A stretch of DNA of 55,495 nucleotides from an uncultured Subdoligranulum sp. (lineage in GTDB: Bacteria; Bacillota; Clostridia; Oscillospirales; Ruminococcaceae), in NCBI GenBank assembly GCA_900545545.1, contig UQZO01000014.1, forward strand, positions 1 to 55,495, read 5' to 3'. How positions within the stretch are numbered: position 1 is the stretch's first letter; each line of letters starts with the position of its first letter. Made by a program: the position numbers and the translations under genes. Under the pieces are notes generated by a model. It was not told the origin of the DNA. It was given only the letters and a program-made list of their open reading frames with translations, and made no database searches. Positions 9,741 to 17,771 of the stretch are shown here, piece after piece.

Positions 9741-11144
9741 TCAGAAACCGTGCTTTTCCATGAGCTTGCGGCCCATCAGCACGCCCATCACCGAAGCCAT
9801 CATCAGGCCGCGGGTCCAGCCGGAGGAATCGCCCAGGCAGTGCAGGCCCGTGATGTTGGTCTCCAGGTCGGTGTCCATCTTGACCTTGTTGGAGTAGAAC
9901 TTCAGCTCGGGGCTGTACAGCAGCGTTTCGGGGCTGGCAAAGCCCGGCACCACCTGGTCCACCATCTTGATGAACTCGATGATGTTGACCATGGCGCGGT
10001 AGGGCATGGCGGCGGTGATGTCACCAGCCACGGCGTCCTTCAGGGTGGGGCGCACGTTGGCCCGGGCCAGCTCCTTGGCCCAGGTGCGCTTGCCGTCCAG
10101 AATATCGCCGTAGCGCTGCACCAGAATGTGCCCGGCGCCCAGCATGTTGGTCAGCTCGCCCACCTTCTGGGCGTAGGCGATGGGCTGGTTGAAGGGCTCG
10201 GTAAAGTTGTGGCTGACCAGAATGGCCAGGTTGGTGTTGTTGCTCTTTTTCTCCTTGAAGCTGTGGCCGTTGACCACCGCCAGGTCGTTGTCGTAGTTTT
10301 CCTGGGCCACAAAGCCGCCCGGGTTCTGGCAGAAGGTGCGCACCTTGTTGCGCCAGGGCGCCGGGTAGCCGATGAGCTTGCCCTCGTACAGCACCTTGTT
10401 GATGGTCTCCATCACCTCGTTGCGGCATTCCACACGCACACCGATATCCACGGTGCCGGGTTTGTGGGCAATGTTGTGCTCGGCACAGATCTTTTCCAGC
10501 CAGTCGGCGCCGCGGCGGCCGGTGGCAATGACCACCTGCTTGCCCAGCACTTCCCGGGTGCCGGTCTTTTCCCGCAGGATCACACCCTTGCAGACCGCAT
10601 CTTCCAGAATGATGTTCTCGCACTCGGTCTCAAACAGCATCTCCACACCGGCGGCCAGCAGATGGTTCTGGATGTTCAGGTAGAGCTGCTGGGCCTTCTC
10701 GGTGCCCAGGTGACGGATGGGGCAGTCCACCAGCTGCAAACCGGCCTGGATGGCGCGCTTGCGGATATCCTTGATCTCCTGGCCTTCATAGATGCCTTCC
10801 ACCTTGGGGTCGGCGCCGAATTCCAGATAGATTTTGTCGGTGTAGTCGATGAGCTCCTGGGCAAAATCTTCGCCGATCAGGTCGGGCAGTTCGCCGCCCA
10901 CCTGGTAGGAGAGGGAGAGCTTGCCGTCCGAGAAAGCGCCCGCACCGGAGAAGCCGGTGGTGATGGCGCAGGTGGGCTTGCAGTTGACGCAGACGCCGGT
11001 CTTGTCCTTGGGACAGTGGCGTTTTTCCACCGGCTTGCCCTTTTCCACCAGCAAAATCTTGTGGGGATTGCTGCTTTTGCGCAGCAGTTCCAGGGCGGTG
11101 AAGATACCGGCCGGGCCGGCGCCTACGATAATCAGGTCATACAT
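9741..11144 (-). CDS. FAD-dependent dehydrogenase of the COG2509 type
   Basis: A 467-residue flavoprotein. The N-terminal dinucleotide-binding motif is VGAGPAGI with LLVEKG downstream, and the C-terminal FAD contact is LGDSSGWTRGL. Between them is a four-Cys segment (CPKDKTGVCVNCKPTC, about residues 44-59) ahead of GFSGAGAFSDGK, the hallmark of this uncharacterised FAD dehydrogenase family. The substrate is unknown; relatives are often annotated as a geranylgeranyl-reductase-like or NAD(FAD)-utilising dehydrogenase. The cysteines could bind a metal or form a redox pair. Upstream bases hold AAGGAGACTC before the ATG. The next gene upstream on this strand ends 36 bases away, so read-through transcription is possible. 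Confidence 0.85.
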   Translation of the reverse strand: MYDLIIVGAGPAGIFTALELLRKSSNPHKILLVEKGKPVEKRHCPKDKTGVCVNCKPTCAITTGFSGAGAFSDGKLSLSYQVGGELPDLIGEDFAQELIDYTDKIYLEFGADPKVEGIYEGQEIKDIRKRAIQAGLQLVDCPIRHLGTEKAQQLYLNIQNHLLAAGVEMLFETECENIILEDAVCKGVILREKTGTREVLGKQVVIATGRRGADWLEKICAEHNIAHKPGTVDIGVRVECRNEVMETINKVLYEGKLIGYPAPWRNKVRTFCQNPGGFVAQENYDNDLAVVNGHSFKEKKSNNTNLAILVSHNFTEPFNQPIAYAQKVGELTNMLGAGHILVQRYGDILDGKRTWAKELARANVRPTLKDAVAGDITAAMPYRAMVNIIEFIKMVDQVVPGFASPETLLYSPELKFYSNKVKMDTDLETNITGLHCLGDSSGWTRGLMMASVMGVLMGRKLMEKHGF

Positions 11145-11180
11145 GGGTGAAGAGTCTCCTTGCAGAAATTGATGGGTTGC

Positions 11181-11870
11181 TTATTGGGGGGCATGCCCGT
11201 CGTCGGGCAGTTCGGTGCTCTCGGCGTTGTACACAACGCCCTCGTGGTCCTGGTTCAGGGCTTCGGCCTCTGCCTCGTCCAGGGCGTCGCCCAGGGCACC
11301 CAGGGCGGCACTCATGGCGGCGTCCTGCATACGGTCCAGTGTGCGCAGTTCCATGGCCGTGTACACCACACAGCTCAGGTTGACCACGCCTTCGGTGATC
11401 AGCAGCACGCCGCACAGCATCACCACGCTGACCGCCGCCCCGAAGGGATTGACCAGCAGCAGGATGCCCAGCGCAATGGACAATATACTGAACAGCAGCA
11501 TCATCCACCACCGGTCTGCCTGGCGGCGGGCCAGCTCGATGGCGGTGCCGATGCGGCTGCACCCGTCAATGAGTATGAACAGCCCGAATACGATGGGCAG
11601 AAAGCTGGCCACCACCTCGGGCCGGACCAGGGTGAACAGGCCCAGCGCGGCGGTGCTGACCCCGGCTACCAGGAAAAAGGGGGCGGAAAAGCCACTGCCA
11701 CGGATGCGGGCATACTGGATCAGGCAGACGATGCCGGTGATGAGCACCACGGCACCGAAGGCATAGCAGATCCACAAAAGGCTGGTCTGCGGCATCACAA
11801 GAAGCAGCAGGCCCAGGGCAATGAAGGCAATGCTGAGGAACAGCATGCCGTTTTTGACGTAACGCAGCAT
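11181..11870 (-). CDS. HdeD/DUF308-family membrane protein
   Basis: A 229-residue protein with about six hydrophobic helices arranged as pairs between residues 5 and 165, for example LFLSIAFIALGLLLLVM and LGILLLVNPFGAAVSVVML, the repeated pattern of the HdeD/DUF308 family. The last 55 residues are a hydrophilic, acidic tail. HdeD is an acid-resistance membrane protein in enterobacteria; in Clostridia the role is unknown. The start at 11870 has AAGGAG about 9 bases upstream; the reading frame is open further but overlaps the neighbour. It follows the cytidylate-kinase-like gene by 25 bases, so they are probably co-transcribed. Confidence 0.8.
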   Translation of the reverse strand: MLRYVKNGMLFLSIAFIALGLLLLVMPQTSLLWICYAFGAVVLITGIVCLIQYARIRGSGFSAPFFLVAGVSTAALGLFTLVRPEVVASFLPIVFGLFILIDGCSRIGTAIELARRQADRWWMMLLFSILSIALGILLLVNPFGAAVSVVMLCGVLLITEGVVNLSCVVYTAMELRTLDRMQDAAMSAALGALGDALDEAEAEALNQDHEGVVYNAESTELPDDGHAPQ

Positions 11871-11895
11871 CGGCGTACGCTCCTTCCGGTTGGAT

Positions 11896-12504
11896 TTATT
11901 CCTTGTTCTCGGCCTGCATGGCCCGGGCAGCGTCCACAATCAGGTTGGCGCAGGTATCCAGGCCCAGGGCCGCGTTCAGGCACAGGTCATAGTTCTTGGC
12001 CTCGCCCCAGCGGTTTTCGGTATAGTAGTTGTAGTAGCTGGCACGGGCGCGGTCGTGCTTGGCCAGCTGCACTTCCCACTGGCGGTCCATCAGATCCTTG
12101 GCGCCGGGGCGTGCCTTGGCGCGCTCAATGCGGTCCTCCAGCGGTGCATAGACAAAGACGCTGAGCACGTTGGGGCGCTCCCGCAGCACGTAGTCGCCGC
12201 AGCGGCCCAGAATCACACAGGGACCCTCCGAAGCAAGCTCCTTGATGACGTTGCTTTGCAGGATGTAAACCTGATCGGCCAGGGGCATGGTGTTGCCCAT
12301 CATGTACAGGCTGTAAATCAGGCTGCCGCTGCGCTGGTTTTCGCTGGCGGCGATCGCCTCCTCCGTCAGGCCGCTCTTTTTGGCTGCGCGGGTGATAAGC
12401 TCCTTGTTGTACAAAGGAATGCCCAGCTTGTCCGCCACAGCCTGGGCAATTTCGCTGCCGCCCGATGCATATTCACGGGCAATGGTAATGACCATAGGTT
12501 CCAT
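11896..12504 (-). CDS. Cytidylate kinase-like family protein
   Basis: A 202-residue P-loop kinase-like protein. The N-terminus VITIAREYASGGSEIA is the modified nucleotide-binding loop of the cytidylate-kinase-like family (Cytidylate_kin2), where GSGG/ASGGSEIA replaces the classical GKT. It is followed by LGIPLYNKELI and the RCGDYVL segment. Members are common beside membrane or transport genes in Clostridia; the substrate has not been established. I chose the ATG at 12504 because GAGGTG lies 9 bases upstream. An in-frame ATG at 12495 is an alternative. The longer open frame upstream runs through an intergenic terminator and is not coding. Confidence 0.8.
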   Translation of the reverse strand: MEPMVITIAREYASGGSEIAQAVADKLGIPLYNKELITRAAKKSGLTEEAIAASENQRSGSLIYSLYMMGNTMPLADQVYILQSNVIKELASEGPCVILGRCGDYVLRERPNVLSVFVYAPLEDRIERAKARPGAKDLMDRQWEVQLAKHDRARASYYNYYTENRWGEAKNYDLCLNAALGLDTCANLIVDAARAMQAENKE

Positions 12505-12622
12505 ACTCTGATACACCTCACATTCAGAAAACTTGCATTTTGTACAAAAATGCATACTAACCCACCTACAGTATACCCTGAATCTGCCCAAAACGCAAGA
12601 CGCCCCGGGCCGGTACACCCCC

Positions 12623-12653
12623 AAAAAAAGCGCCCACCCCACCGGGTGGACGC
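12623..12653 (-). terminator. Terminator of glyA
   Basis: On the minus strand GCGTCCACCC and GGGTGGGCGC form a 10-bp stem (one wobble) with a GGTG loop, followed by seven U. Confidence 0.92.
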
Positions 12654-12679
12654 AGCTATGTGGTTTGGGAAAATCTGCC

Positions 12680-13933
12680 TTATTCGTACAGGGGGAACCG
12701 GGCGGAAAGCTCGGCCACGCGGGCGGCGATGTCCGCCTTCTTGGCCTCAAAGTCAAAGATGCAGTCGGCAATGCAGTCGGCGATGATCTTCATCTCGGCG
12801 GGGCCCATGCCGCGGGTGGTCACGGCGGGGGTGCCTACCCGCACGCCGCTGGTCACAAAGGGGCTGCGCTTCTCACCGGGGACGGTGTTCTTGTTGGCGG
12901 TGATGTGCACCTCGTCCAGGTTGTGCTCCAGCTCCTTGCCGGTGCAGTTCTCGTCGGTCAGGTCGATGAGCAGCAGGTGGTTGTCGGTGCCGCCGGATAC
13001 CAGCTTGACGCCCCGGGCGGTGAGCCCGTCGGCCAGGGCCGCGGCGTTTTCCACGATCTTGCGGGCGTACTCCTTAAAGGCGGGCTGCAGTGCCTCGCCG
13101 AAGCAGACGGCCTTGGCGGCGATGACATGCTCCAGCGGGCCGCCCTGGGTGCCGGGGAAGATGGCGGAGTTGATGCGCTTGATCAGGTACTCGTTGTTGG
13201 TCAGGATCAGGCCGCCGCGGGGGCCGCGCAGCGTCTTGTGGGTGGTGGTGGTCACCACGTCGGCGTAGGGCACGGGGTTCTGGTGCACGCCGCCCGCCAC
13301 CAGACCGGCGATGTGGGCCATATCCACCATGAGCATGGCGCCGTAGCCGTGGGCAATCTCGGCCAGCTTTTCAAAGTCGATGGCACGGGGGTAGGCCGAA
13401 GCGCCGGCCACCAGCAGCTTGGGGCGGACCTTGGCTACCTGCTTGGCCAGGGCGGCATAGTCGATGCGGCCGTCCTCGCCCACGCCGTAGGAGACAAAGT
13501 GGTAGTTTTTGCCGCTCATATTCACGGGGGAACCGTGGGTCAGGTGCCCGCCCTGGGACAGGTCCATGCCCATGACGGTATCGCCCACATCCAGCAGCGC
13601 AAAGTAAACGGCCAGGTTGGCCTGGGCGCCGGAATGGGGCTGCACGTTGGCGTACTTGGCGCCGAACAGCTTGCAGGCGCGGTCAATGGCGATCTGCTCC
13701 ACCTCGTCCACATACTGGCAGCCGCCGTAGTAGCGGTGGCCGGGGTAGCCCTCGGCGTATTTGTTGGTCAGCACGCTGCCCATCGCCGCCATCACGGCGG
13801 GGGAGACAATGTTCTCGCTGGCGATCAGCTCGATGTTCTCGCGCTGGCGGCCCAGCTCACGCTGCATGGCGGCGCCCACTTCGGGGTCGGCGGCCTGCAC
13901 AAAGCCAATGGTGTCGATCATGTCCTGGTACAT
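12680..13933 (-). CDS. glyA: Serine hydroxymethyltransferase
   Basis: A 417-residue PLP enzyme of normal length that converts serine + THF to glycine + methylene-THF, the main source of one-carbon units. The PLP lysine sits in TTTTHKTLRGPRGG; other family marks are IASENIVSPAV, YAEGYPGHRYYGGC, HSGAQAN and DMAHIAGLVAGG. GGGAGGT lies 7 bases before the ATG. The gene starts 45 bases after the end of hisB on the same strand, so the two may be an operon. Folate metabolism recurs in this window (folT under a THF riboswitch at 28 kb). Confidence 0.97.
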   Translation of the reverse strand: MYQDMIDTIGFVQAADPEVGAAMQRELGRQRENIELIASENIVSPAVMAAMGSVLTNKYAEGYPGHRYYGGCQYVDEVEQIAIDRACKLFGAKYANVQPHSGAQANLAVYFALLDVGDTVMGMDLSQGGHLTHGSPVNMSGKNYHFVSYGVGEDGRIDYAALAKQVAKVRPKLLVAGASAYPRAIDFEKLAEIAHGYGAMLMVDMAHIAGLVAGGVHQNPVPYADVVTTTTHKTLRGPRGGLILTNNEYLIKRINSAIFPGTQGGPLEHVIAAKAVCFGEALQPAFKEYARKIVENAAALADGLTARGVKLVSGGTDNHLLLIDLTDENCTGKELEHNLDEVHITANKNTVPGEKRSPFVTSGVRVGTPAVTTRGMGPAEMKIIADCIADCIFDFEAKKADIAARVAELSARFPLYE

Positions 13934-13978
13934 TTCCCGTTTACCTCCCTAATCGGATTTACAATGTATGCAAAAGGA

Positions 13979-14566
13979 TCACAGGGTGCCTTTGGTGGAA
14001 AGCACCCCTTCGATCCGTGCATCGGTGCGGGTGGCGGCGTCCAGCGCCTTGGCAAAGGCCTTGAACATCGCCTCCAGTTTGTGGTGGTCGTTCTCGCCGT
14101 ACAGCACCTTCAGGTGCAGGTTCATGGCGGCCGCGTAGGATACCGCGTAGAAAAACTCCCGGGCCATCTGGGTATCCATGCCGCCGCAGGCGGGGGTGGC
14201 GAACTGGGCGTCGTAGACAAAGTAGGGGCGCCCGCCCAGGTCGATGGCGCACAGGGCCAGGGTCTCGTCCATGGGCAGCAGGCAGCTGCCGTAGCGCACC
14301 AGCCCGGCTTTGTCGCCCAGGGCTTCCCGCAGGGCGGTGCCCAGCGCAATGCCGATATCCTCAATGGTGTGGTGGCAGTCCACCTCCAGGTCGCCGTGGC
14401 AGTTCACGGTCAGGTCAAACAGGCCGTGGCGGGCAAACCCGTCCAGCATGTGGTCAAAAAAGCCGATGCCGGTGTGCAGGTCGGCCTTGCCGGTGCCGTC
14501 CAGATTCAGTGTCAGGGTGATCTGTGTCTCGCGCGTGGTGCGCGTAACCGTTGCCGTACGTGCCAT
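13979..14566 (-). CDS. hisB: Imidazoleglycerol-phosphate dehydratase
   Basis: A 195-residue monofunctional HisB, step seven of histidine synthesis. The metal-binding His clusters are intact: HTGIGFFDHML, CHHTIEDIGI and GENDHHKLEAMFKA. The start at 14566 has AAAGGAG 10 bases upstream and a good promoter. The frame stays open far upstream, but that region is antisense to dnaK. No other his gene lies within the window, so this one is separated from the usual his operon and is instead followed by glyA. Confidence 0.95.
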   Translation of the reverse strand: MARTATVTRTTRETQITLTLNLDGTGKADLHTGIGFFDHMLDGFARHGLFDLTVNCHGDLEVDCHHTIEDIGIALGTALREALGDKAGLVRYGSCLLPMDETLALCAIDLGGRPYFVYDAQFATPACGGMDTQMAREFFYAVSYAAAMNLHLKVLYGENDHHKLEAMFKAFAKALDAATRTDARIEGVLSTKGTL

Positions 14567-14611
14567 AAAGTGTGGCTCCTTTCCCGCCCATGGGGCTACA
14601 ATATACCTAAA

Positions 14612-14640
14612 ACTATAACACGCAAAGGCCGCAGCGTCAA
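14612..14640 (-). promoter_or_regulatory. Promoter of hisB-glyA
   Basis: Minus strand TTGACG (14640-14635), 17-base spacer, TATAGT (14617-14612). It points away from dnaK in a 219-base divergent region. No CIRCE inverted repeat was seen on the dnaK side. Confidence 0.75.
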
Positions 14641-14785
14641 CGTTTGCGGGCTTTCCTTTGCACGGTTCGCCGTAATATTTGTAAAATTTATTTACGAAAT
14701 CGCAACACATTTTGTCCGCCCGCGCGCTACAATAAATACAAAACAGGCATTCTGTTTGGTCTTTTTTTGAAAGGACAACCATACT

Positions 14786-16579
14786 ATGGCAAAGATCATC
14801 GGAATTGATTTGGGTACGACCAACAGCTGCGCCGCCGTCATCGAGGGCGGCAAACCTGTGGTCATTCCCAATGCCGAGGGCCAGCGCACCACACCGTCGG
14901 TGGTGGCGTTCACCAAATCGGGCGAGCGTCTGGTGGGCGATGCCGCCAAGCGGCAGGCTGTGACCAACGCGCCCCGCACCATCAGCAGCGTCAAGCGGCA
15001 GATGGGCAGTGAAACGCGCATTCCCATCGACGGCAAAAGCTATGCCCCCCAGCAGATCAGCGCCCTGATTCTGCAAAAAATCAAGGCGGATGCCGAGGCC
15101 TATCTCGGCGAGCCGGTCACCGAAGCCGTCATCACGGTGCCGGCCTACTTCAACGACGCCCAGCGCCAGGCCACCAAGGATGCAGGCCGCATCGCAGGGC
15201 TGGACGTCAAGCGCATCATCAACGAGCCCACGGCCGCCGCCCTGGCCTACGGGCTGGACAACGGCCGCGCCCAGACCGTCATGGTGTACGACCTGGGCGG
15301 CGGCACCTTTGACGTATCGCTGATCCAGATCGGCGACGGCATCGTGCAGGTGCTGGCCACCTGCGGCGATAACTACCTGGGCGGCGACGACTTCGACGCC
15401 CGCATCGTGGACTGGCTGGTGGAAAACTTCCGCGCCGAACACGGCGTGGACCTGACCGCCGACCGCGTGGCTATGCAGCGTCTGCGGGAGGAAGCGGAAA
15501 AGGCGAAGAAAGAACTTTCCGCTGCCACCCAGACCGAAATCAATCTGCCCTTCCTCACGGTGGGGCCTGAGGGGCCGGTGCACCTGCAGGCGGCCCTGAC
15601 CCGCGCCAAGTTCGAGGAACTCTGCGCCGACCTCATCGAGCGCACGGCGCTGCCGGTGCGCAACGCCCTGAGCGATGCCCATCTGACCGCCAGCGACCTG
15701 GACCAGGTGCTGCTGGTGGGCGGTTCCACCCGCATCCCGGCGGTACAGGCCAAGGTACAGCGGATGATCGGGCTGGACCCTTCCCGCGCCCTCAACCCCG
15801 ACGAGTGCGTGGCCCTGGGCGCCGCCGTGCAGGCGGGCCGTCTGGGCGGGCAGGCACTGGCCGGTGCCGGCGAGGACCTGCTGCTCATGGACGTGACGCC
15901 GCTGACCCTCTCCATCGAAACGGTGGGCGGCGTGGCCACCCATCTCATCGAGCGCAACGCCACCATTCCCACCCGGTTCAGCAAGGTATTCACCACCGCG
16001 GCGCCCTTCCAGTCCACCGTCGAGATCAAGGTGCTGCAGGGCGAGCGGGAATTTGCCAAGGACAACAAGCTCCTGGGCACCTTTACGCTGCGGGGCATCA
16101 AGCGCGCCTGGGCCGGTGTGCCCAAGATCGAAGTGACTTTTGACATCGACGCCAACGGCATCGTGAAGGTCAGCGCCAAGGACCTGGATACCGGCAAGGA
16201 ACAGGGCATCACCATCAGCGGTTCCTCCAACCTCAGCGAGGAGGAGATCCAGCGCGCCATGCGGGATGCCGCGGTGTTCGCCGGGCAGGACAAGGAGCGC
16301 AAGGCCGCGCTGGAAGCCCTCAACGCCGCCGAAGCCTCCCTCTACCGCGTCAACACGGCGCTGGGCAGCAAGGCCGGCAAGGAGCTGGACCGGGAGACCA
16401 GGAACAAGATCAAGGACGCCGAGCGCGCCCTGGAAAAGGCGACCCGCCACAAGAAGGCGGAAAAGCTTACCCCCGCCGATGTGCAGGTCATCAACGCCGC
16501 GCGGGAAGCGCTGGCGGCGGTGGCGACCCCGCTGGTTACCCGGTGGGAGAGCCAGCAGAGCCAACAGAAAGTAAAATAA
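14786..16579 (+). CDS. dnaK: Molecular chaperone DnaK (Hsp70)
   Basis: A 597-residue Hsp70. ATPase marks are IGIDLGTTNSC (5-15), NEPTAAALAYGL, VYDLGGGTFDVS and LVGGSTRIPAV. The substrate-binding domain starts after the linker DLLLMDVTPLTLSIET. It folds client proteins with DnaJ and GrpE, but neither gene nor hrcA is adjacent, unlike the usual hrcA-grpE-dnaK-dnaJ cluster. The protein is a little shorter than typical bacterial DnaK (610-640) and ends in QQSQQKVK instead of a Gly/Asp-rich acidic tail. GAAAGGA precedes the ATG. The upstream AT-rich region shows a TACAAT at 14728 but no clear -35 and no CIRCE. Confidence 0.95.
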   Translation: MAKIIGIDLGTTNSCAAVIEGGKPVVIPNAEGQRTTPSVVAFTKSGERLVGDAAKRQAVTNAPRTISSVKRQMGSETRIPIDGKSYAPQQISALILQKIKADAEAYLGEPVTEAVITVPAYFNDAQRQATKDAGRIAGLDVKRIINEPTAAALAYGLDNGRAQTVMVYDLGGGTFDVSLIQIGDGIVQVLATCGDNYLGGDDFDARIVDWLVENFRAEHGVDLTADRVAMQRLREEAEKAKKELSAATQTEINLPFLTVGPEGPVHLQAALTRAKFEELCADLIERTALPVRNALSDAHLTASDLDQVLLVGGSTRIPAVQAKVQRMIGLDPSRALNPDECVALGAAVQAGRLGGQALAGAGEDLLLMDVTPLTLSIETVGGVATHLIERNATIPTRFSKVFTTAAPFQSTVEIKVLQGEREFAKDNKLLGTFTLRGIKRAWAGVPKIEVTFDIDANGIVKVSAKDLDTGKEQGITISGSSNLSEEEIQRAMRDAAVFAGQDKERKAALEALNAAEASLYRVNTALGSKAGKELDRETRNKIKDAERALEKATRHKKAEKLTPADVQVINAAREALAAVATPLVTRWESQQSQQKVK

Positions 16580-16631
16580 TAGAGGGGGAGGCCCCCGGCG
16601 GAAGGTCCGTCTGCGCCTCCCTGTGGTGCAA

Positions 16632-16666
16632 GGCCCGGAACTCTTGTAGAGTTCCGGGCCGTTGTG
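16632..16666 (+). terminator. Terminator of dnaK
   Basis: A perfect 12-bp hairpin (16632-16643 with 16649-16660, loop TTGTA) follows dnaK by 52 bases. The tail GTTGTG is only moderately U-rich, because the extended -10 of azlC begins right behind it. Confidence 0.75.
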
Positions 16667-16673
16667 CTATAAT
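16644..16673 (+). promoter_or_regulatory. azlCD promoter overlapping the dnaK terminator
   Basis: An extended -10 (TGCTATAAT, 16665-16673) lies 18 bases behind TTGTAG, which is the loop and first stem base of the dnaK terminator hairpin. Confidence 0.6.
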
Positions 16674-16710
16674 GGGGCCGCAATTTACCCAAAAAGAGGC
16701 GGAAAAAGTT

Positions 16711-17412
16711 GTGAAAACGGCTAAATATGCGTTTGCGCAGTCCCTGCCGGTCATGGCCGGATACCTGGTACTGGGGCTGGGCTTCGGCGTCCTGCTGGAA
16801 TCCAAGGGCTACGGCGTGGGCTGGGCCTTTGTGATGAGCCTGGTGATCTACGCGGGCAGTATGCAATATGTGGCGGTGGACCTGCTGGCGGGCGGCGCTT
16901 CGCTGATCGCGGCGGCGCTGATGACGGTCACCGTCAATGCCCGGCATCTGCTTTACGGTATCTCCATGGTGGAGCGCTACCGGGAGGCAGGCCCCGCCAA
17001 ACCCTATATGATCTTTGCCCTCACCGACGAGACCTACTCGCTGGTGTGCAGTGGCGGCGTGCCCGAAGGGGTGGACCAGAAACGGTATTTCTTTCTGGTT
17101 TCGCTGTTCAACCACCTGTACTGGATCGCGGGCAGCGTGGCGGGGGCGCTGGTGGGCACGGTGCTGCCCTTTGACAGCACCGGCATCGACTTTTCCATGA
17201 CCGCCCTCTTTCTGGTGGTCATGGTGGAACAGTGGCGCACCACCAGGGACCACCGCCCGGCGCTGGTGGGGCTGGGGGTGTCCCTGGTCTGTCTGCTGGT
17301 GTTCGGCGCCGATGATTTCCTCATCCCCGCCATGATCGGCATCGCACTGGTGCTGACCCTGCTGCGGCCCGCGCTGGAACCGGGGGAGGAGGCTGCCGAT
17401 GTTCGGGATTGA
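16711..17412 (+). CDS. azlC: AzlC-family branched-chain amino acid exporter, large subunit
   Basis: A 233-residue integral membrane protein. Marks are SLPVMAGYLVLGLGFGVLL at the N-terminus, YAGSMQY, NARHLLYGIS and the DETYSL segment typical of AzlC. With AzlD it forms an exporter for branched-chain amino acids and analogues. I chose the GTG at 16711, preceded by AGAGGCGG, because the in-frame ATG at 16672 overlaps the predicted -10 TATAAT and could not be in the mRNA. The gene overlaps azlD by 14 bases. Confidence 0.88.
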   Translation: MKTAKYAFAQSLPVMAGYLVLGLGFGVLLESKGYGVGWAFVMSLVIYAGSMQYVAVDLLAGGASLIAAALMTVTVNARHLLYGISMVERYREAGPAKPYMIFALTDETYSLVCSGGVPEGVDQKRYFFLVSLFNHLYWIAGSVAGALVGTVLPFDSTGIDFSMTALFLVVMVEQWRTTRDHRPALVGLGVSLVCLLVFGADDFLIPAMIGIALVLTLLRPALEPGEEAADVRD

Positions 17413-17734
17413 TCTGCACGCCGCCGCGCTGGTGGCGGTCATTGCCGCCGTGACCATCCTGCTGCGGTTTCTGCCCTTTGTGATTTTTGGCGGCGGGCGC
17501 CCCACGCCCCGGTATGTGGTCTATCTGGCCCGGGTGCTGCCCTGCGCCATTATGGCCATGCTGGTGGTCTACTGCCTGCGGGGGGCTGACCCCCTGGGCC
17601 CCACCCACGCCCTGCCGGAACTGCTGGCCGGGGGTGCCGTGGTGGGGCTGCAGCTCTGGCGCAAAAACACCCTGCTCAGCATCGCCGCGGGCACGGTGCT
17701 CTATATGGTTCTGGTACAGCTGGTCTTTGTGTAA
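17399..17734 (+). CDS. azlD: AzlD-family branched-chain amino acid exporter, small subunit
   Basis: A 111-residue protein of four hydrophobic helices, including TILLRFLPFVIFG and RVLPCAIMAMLVVYCL, which match AzlD (the RxxPF motif). It pairs with AzlC, whose 3' end it overlaps by 14 bases, so translational coupling is likely. The ribosome site GGGGGAGGAGG lies inside azlC. Confidence 0.88.
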   Translation: MFGIDLHAAALVAVIAAVTILLRFLPFVIFGGGRPTPRYVVYLARVLPCAIMAMLVVYCLRGADPLGPTHALPELLAGGAVVGLQLWRKNTLLSIAAGTVLYMVLVQLVFV

Positions 17735-17766
17735 AAAAATGCCGCCCCCACCGGGGCGGCATTTTT
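17735..17766. terminator. Bidirectional terminator, azlD / citrate synthase
   Basis: AAAAATGCCGCCCC pairs with GGGGCGGCATTTTT around a CACC loop. A-tract and T-tract flanks let it work on both strands for the convergent genes. Confidence 0.92.
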
Positions 17767-17771
17767 GCGTG

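Noticed and set aside
14567..14785. CIRCE element upstream of dnaK
   Set aside because: No TTAGCACTC-N9-GAGTGCTAA-like repeat is present on either strand.
16672..16710. ATG start for azlC at 16672
   Set aside because: It lies inside the predicted -10 TATAAT, so it would not be transcribed; GTG at 16711 fits better.
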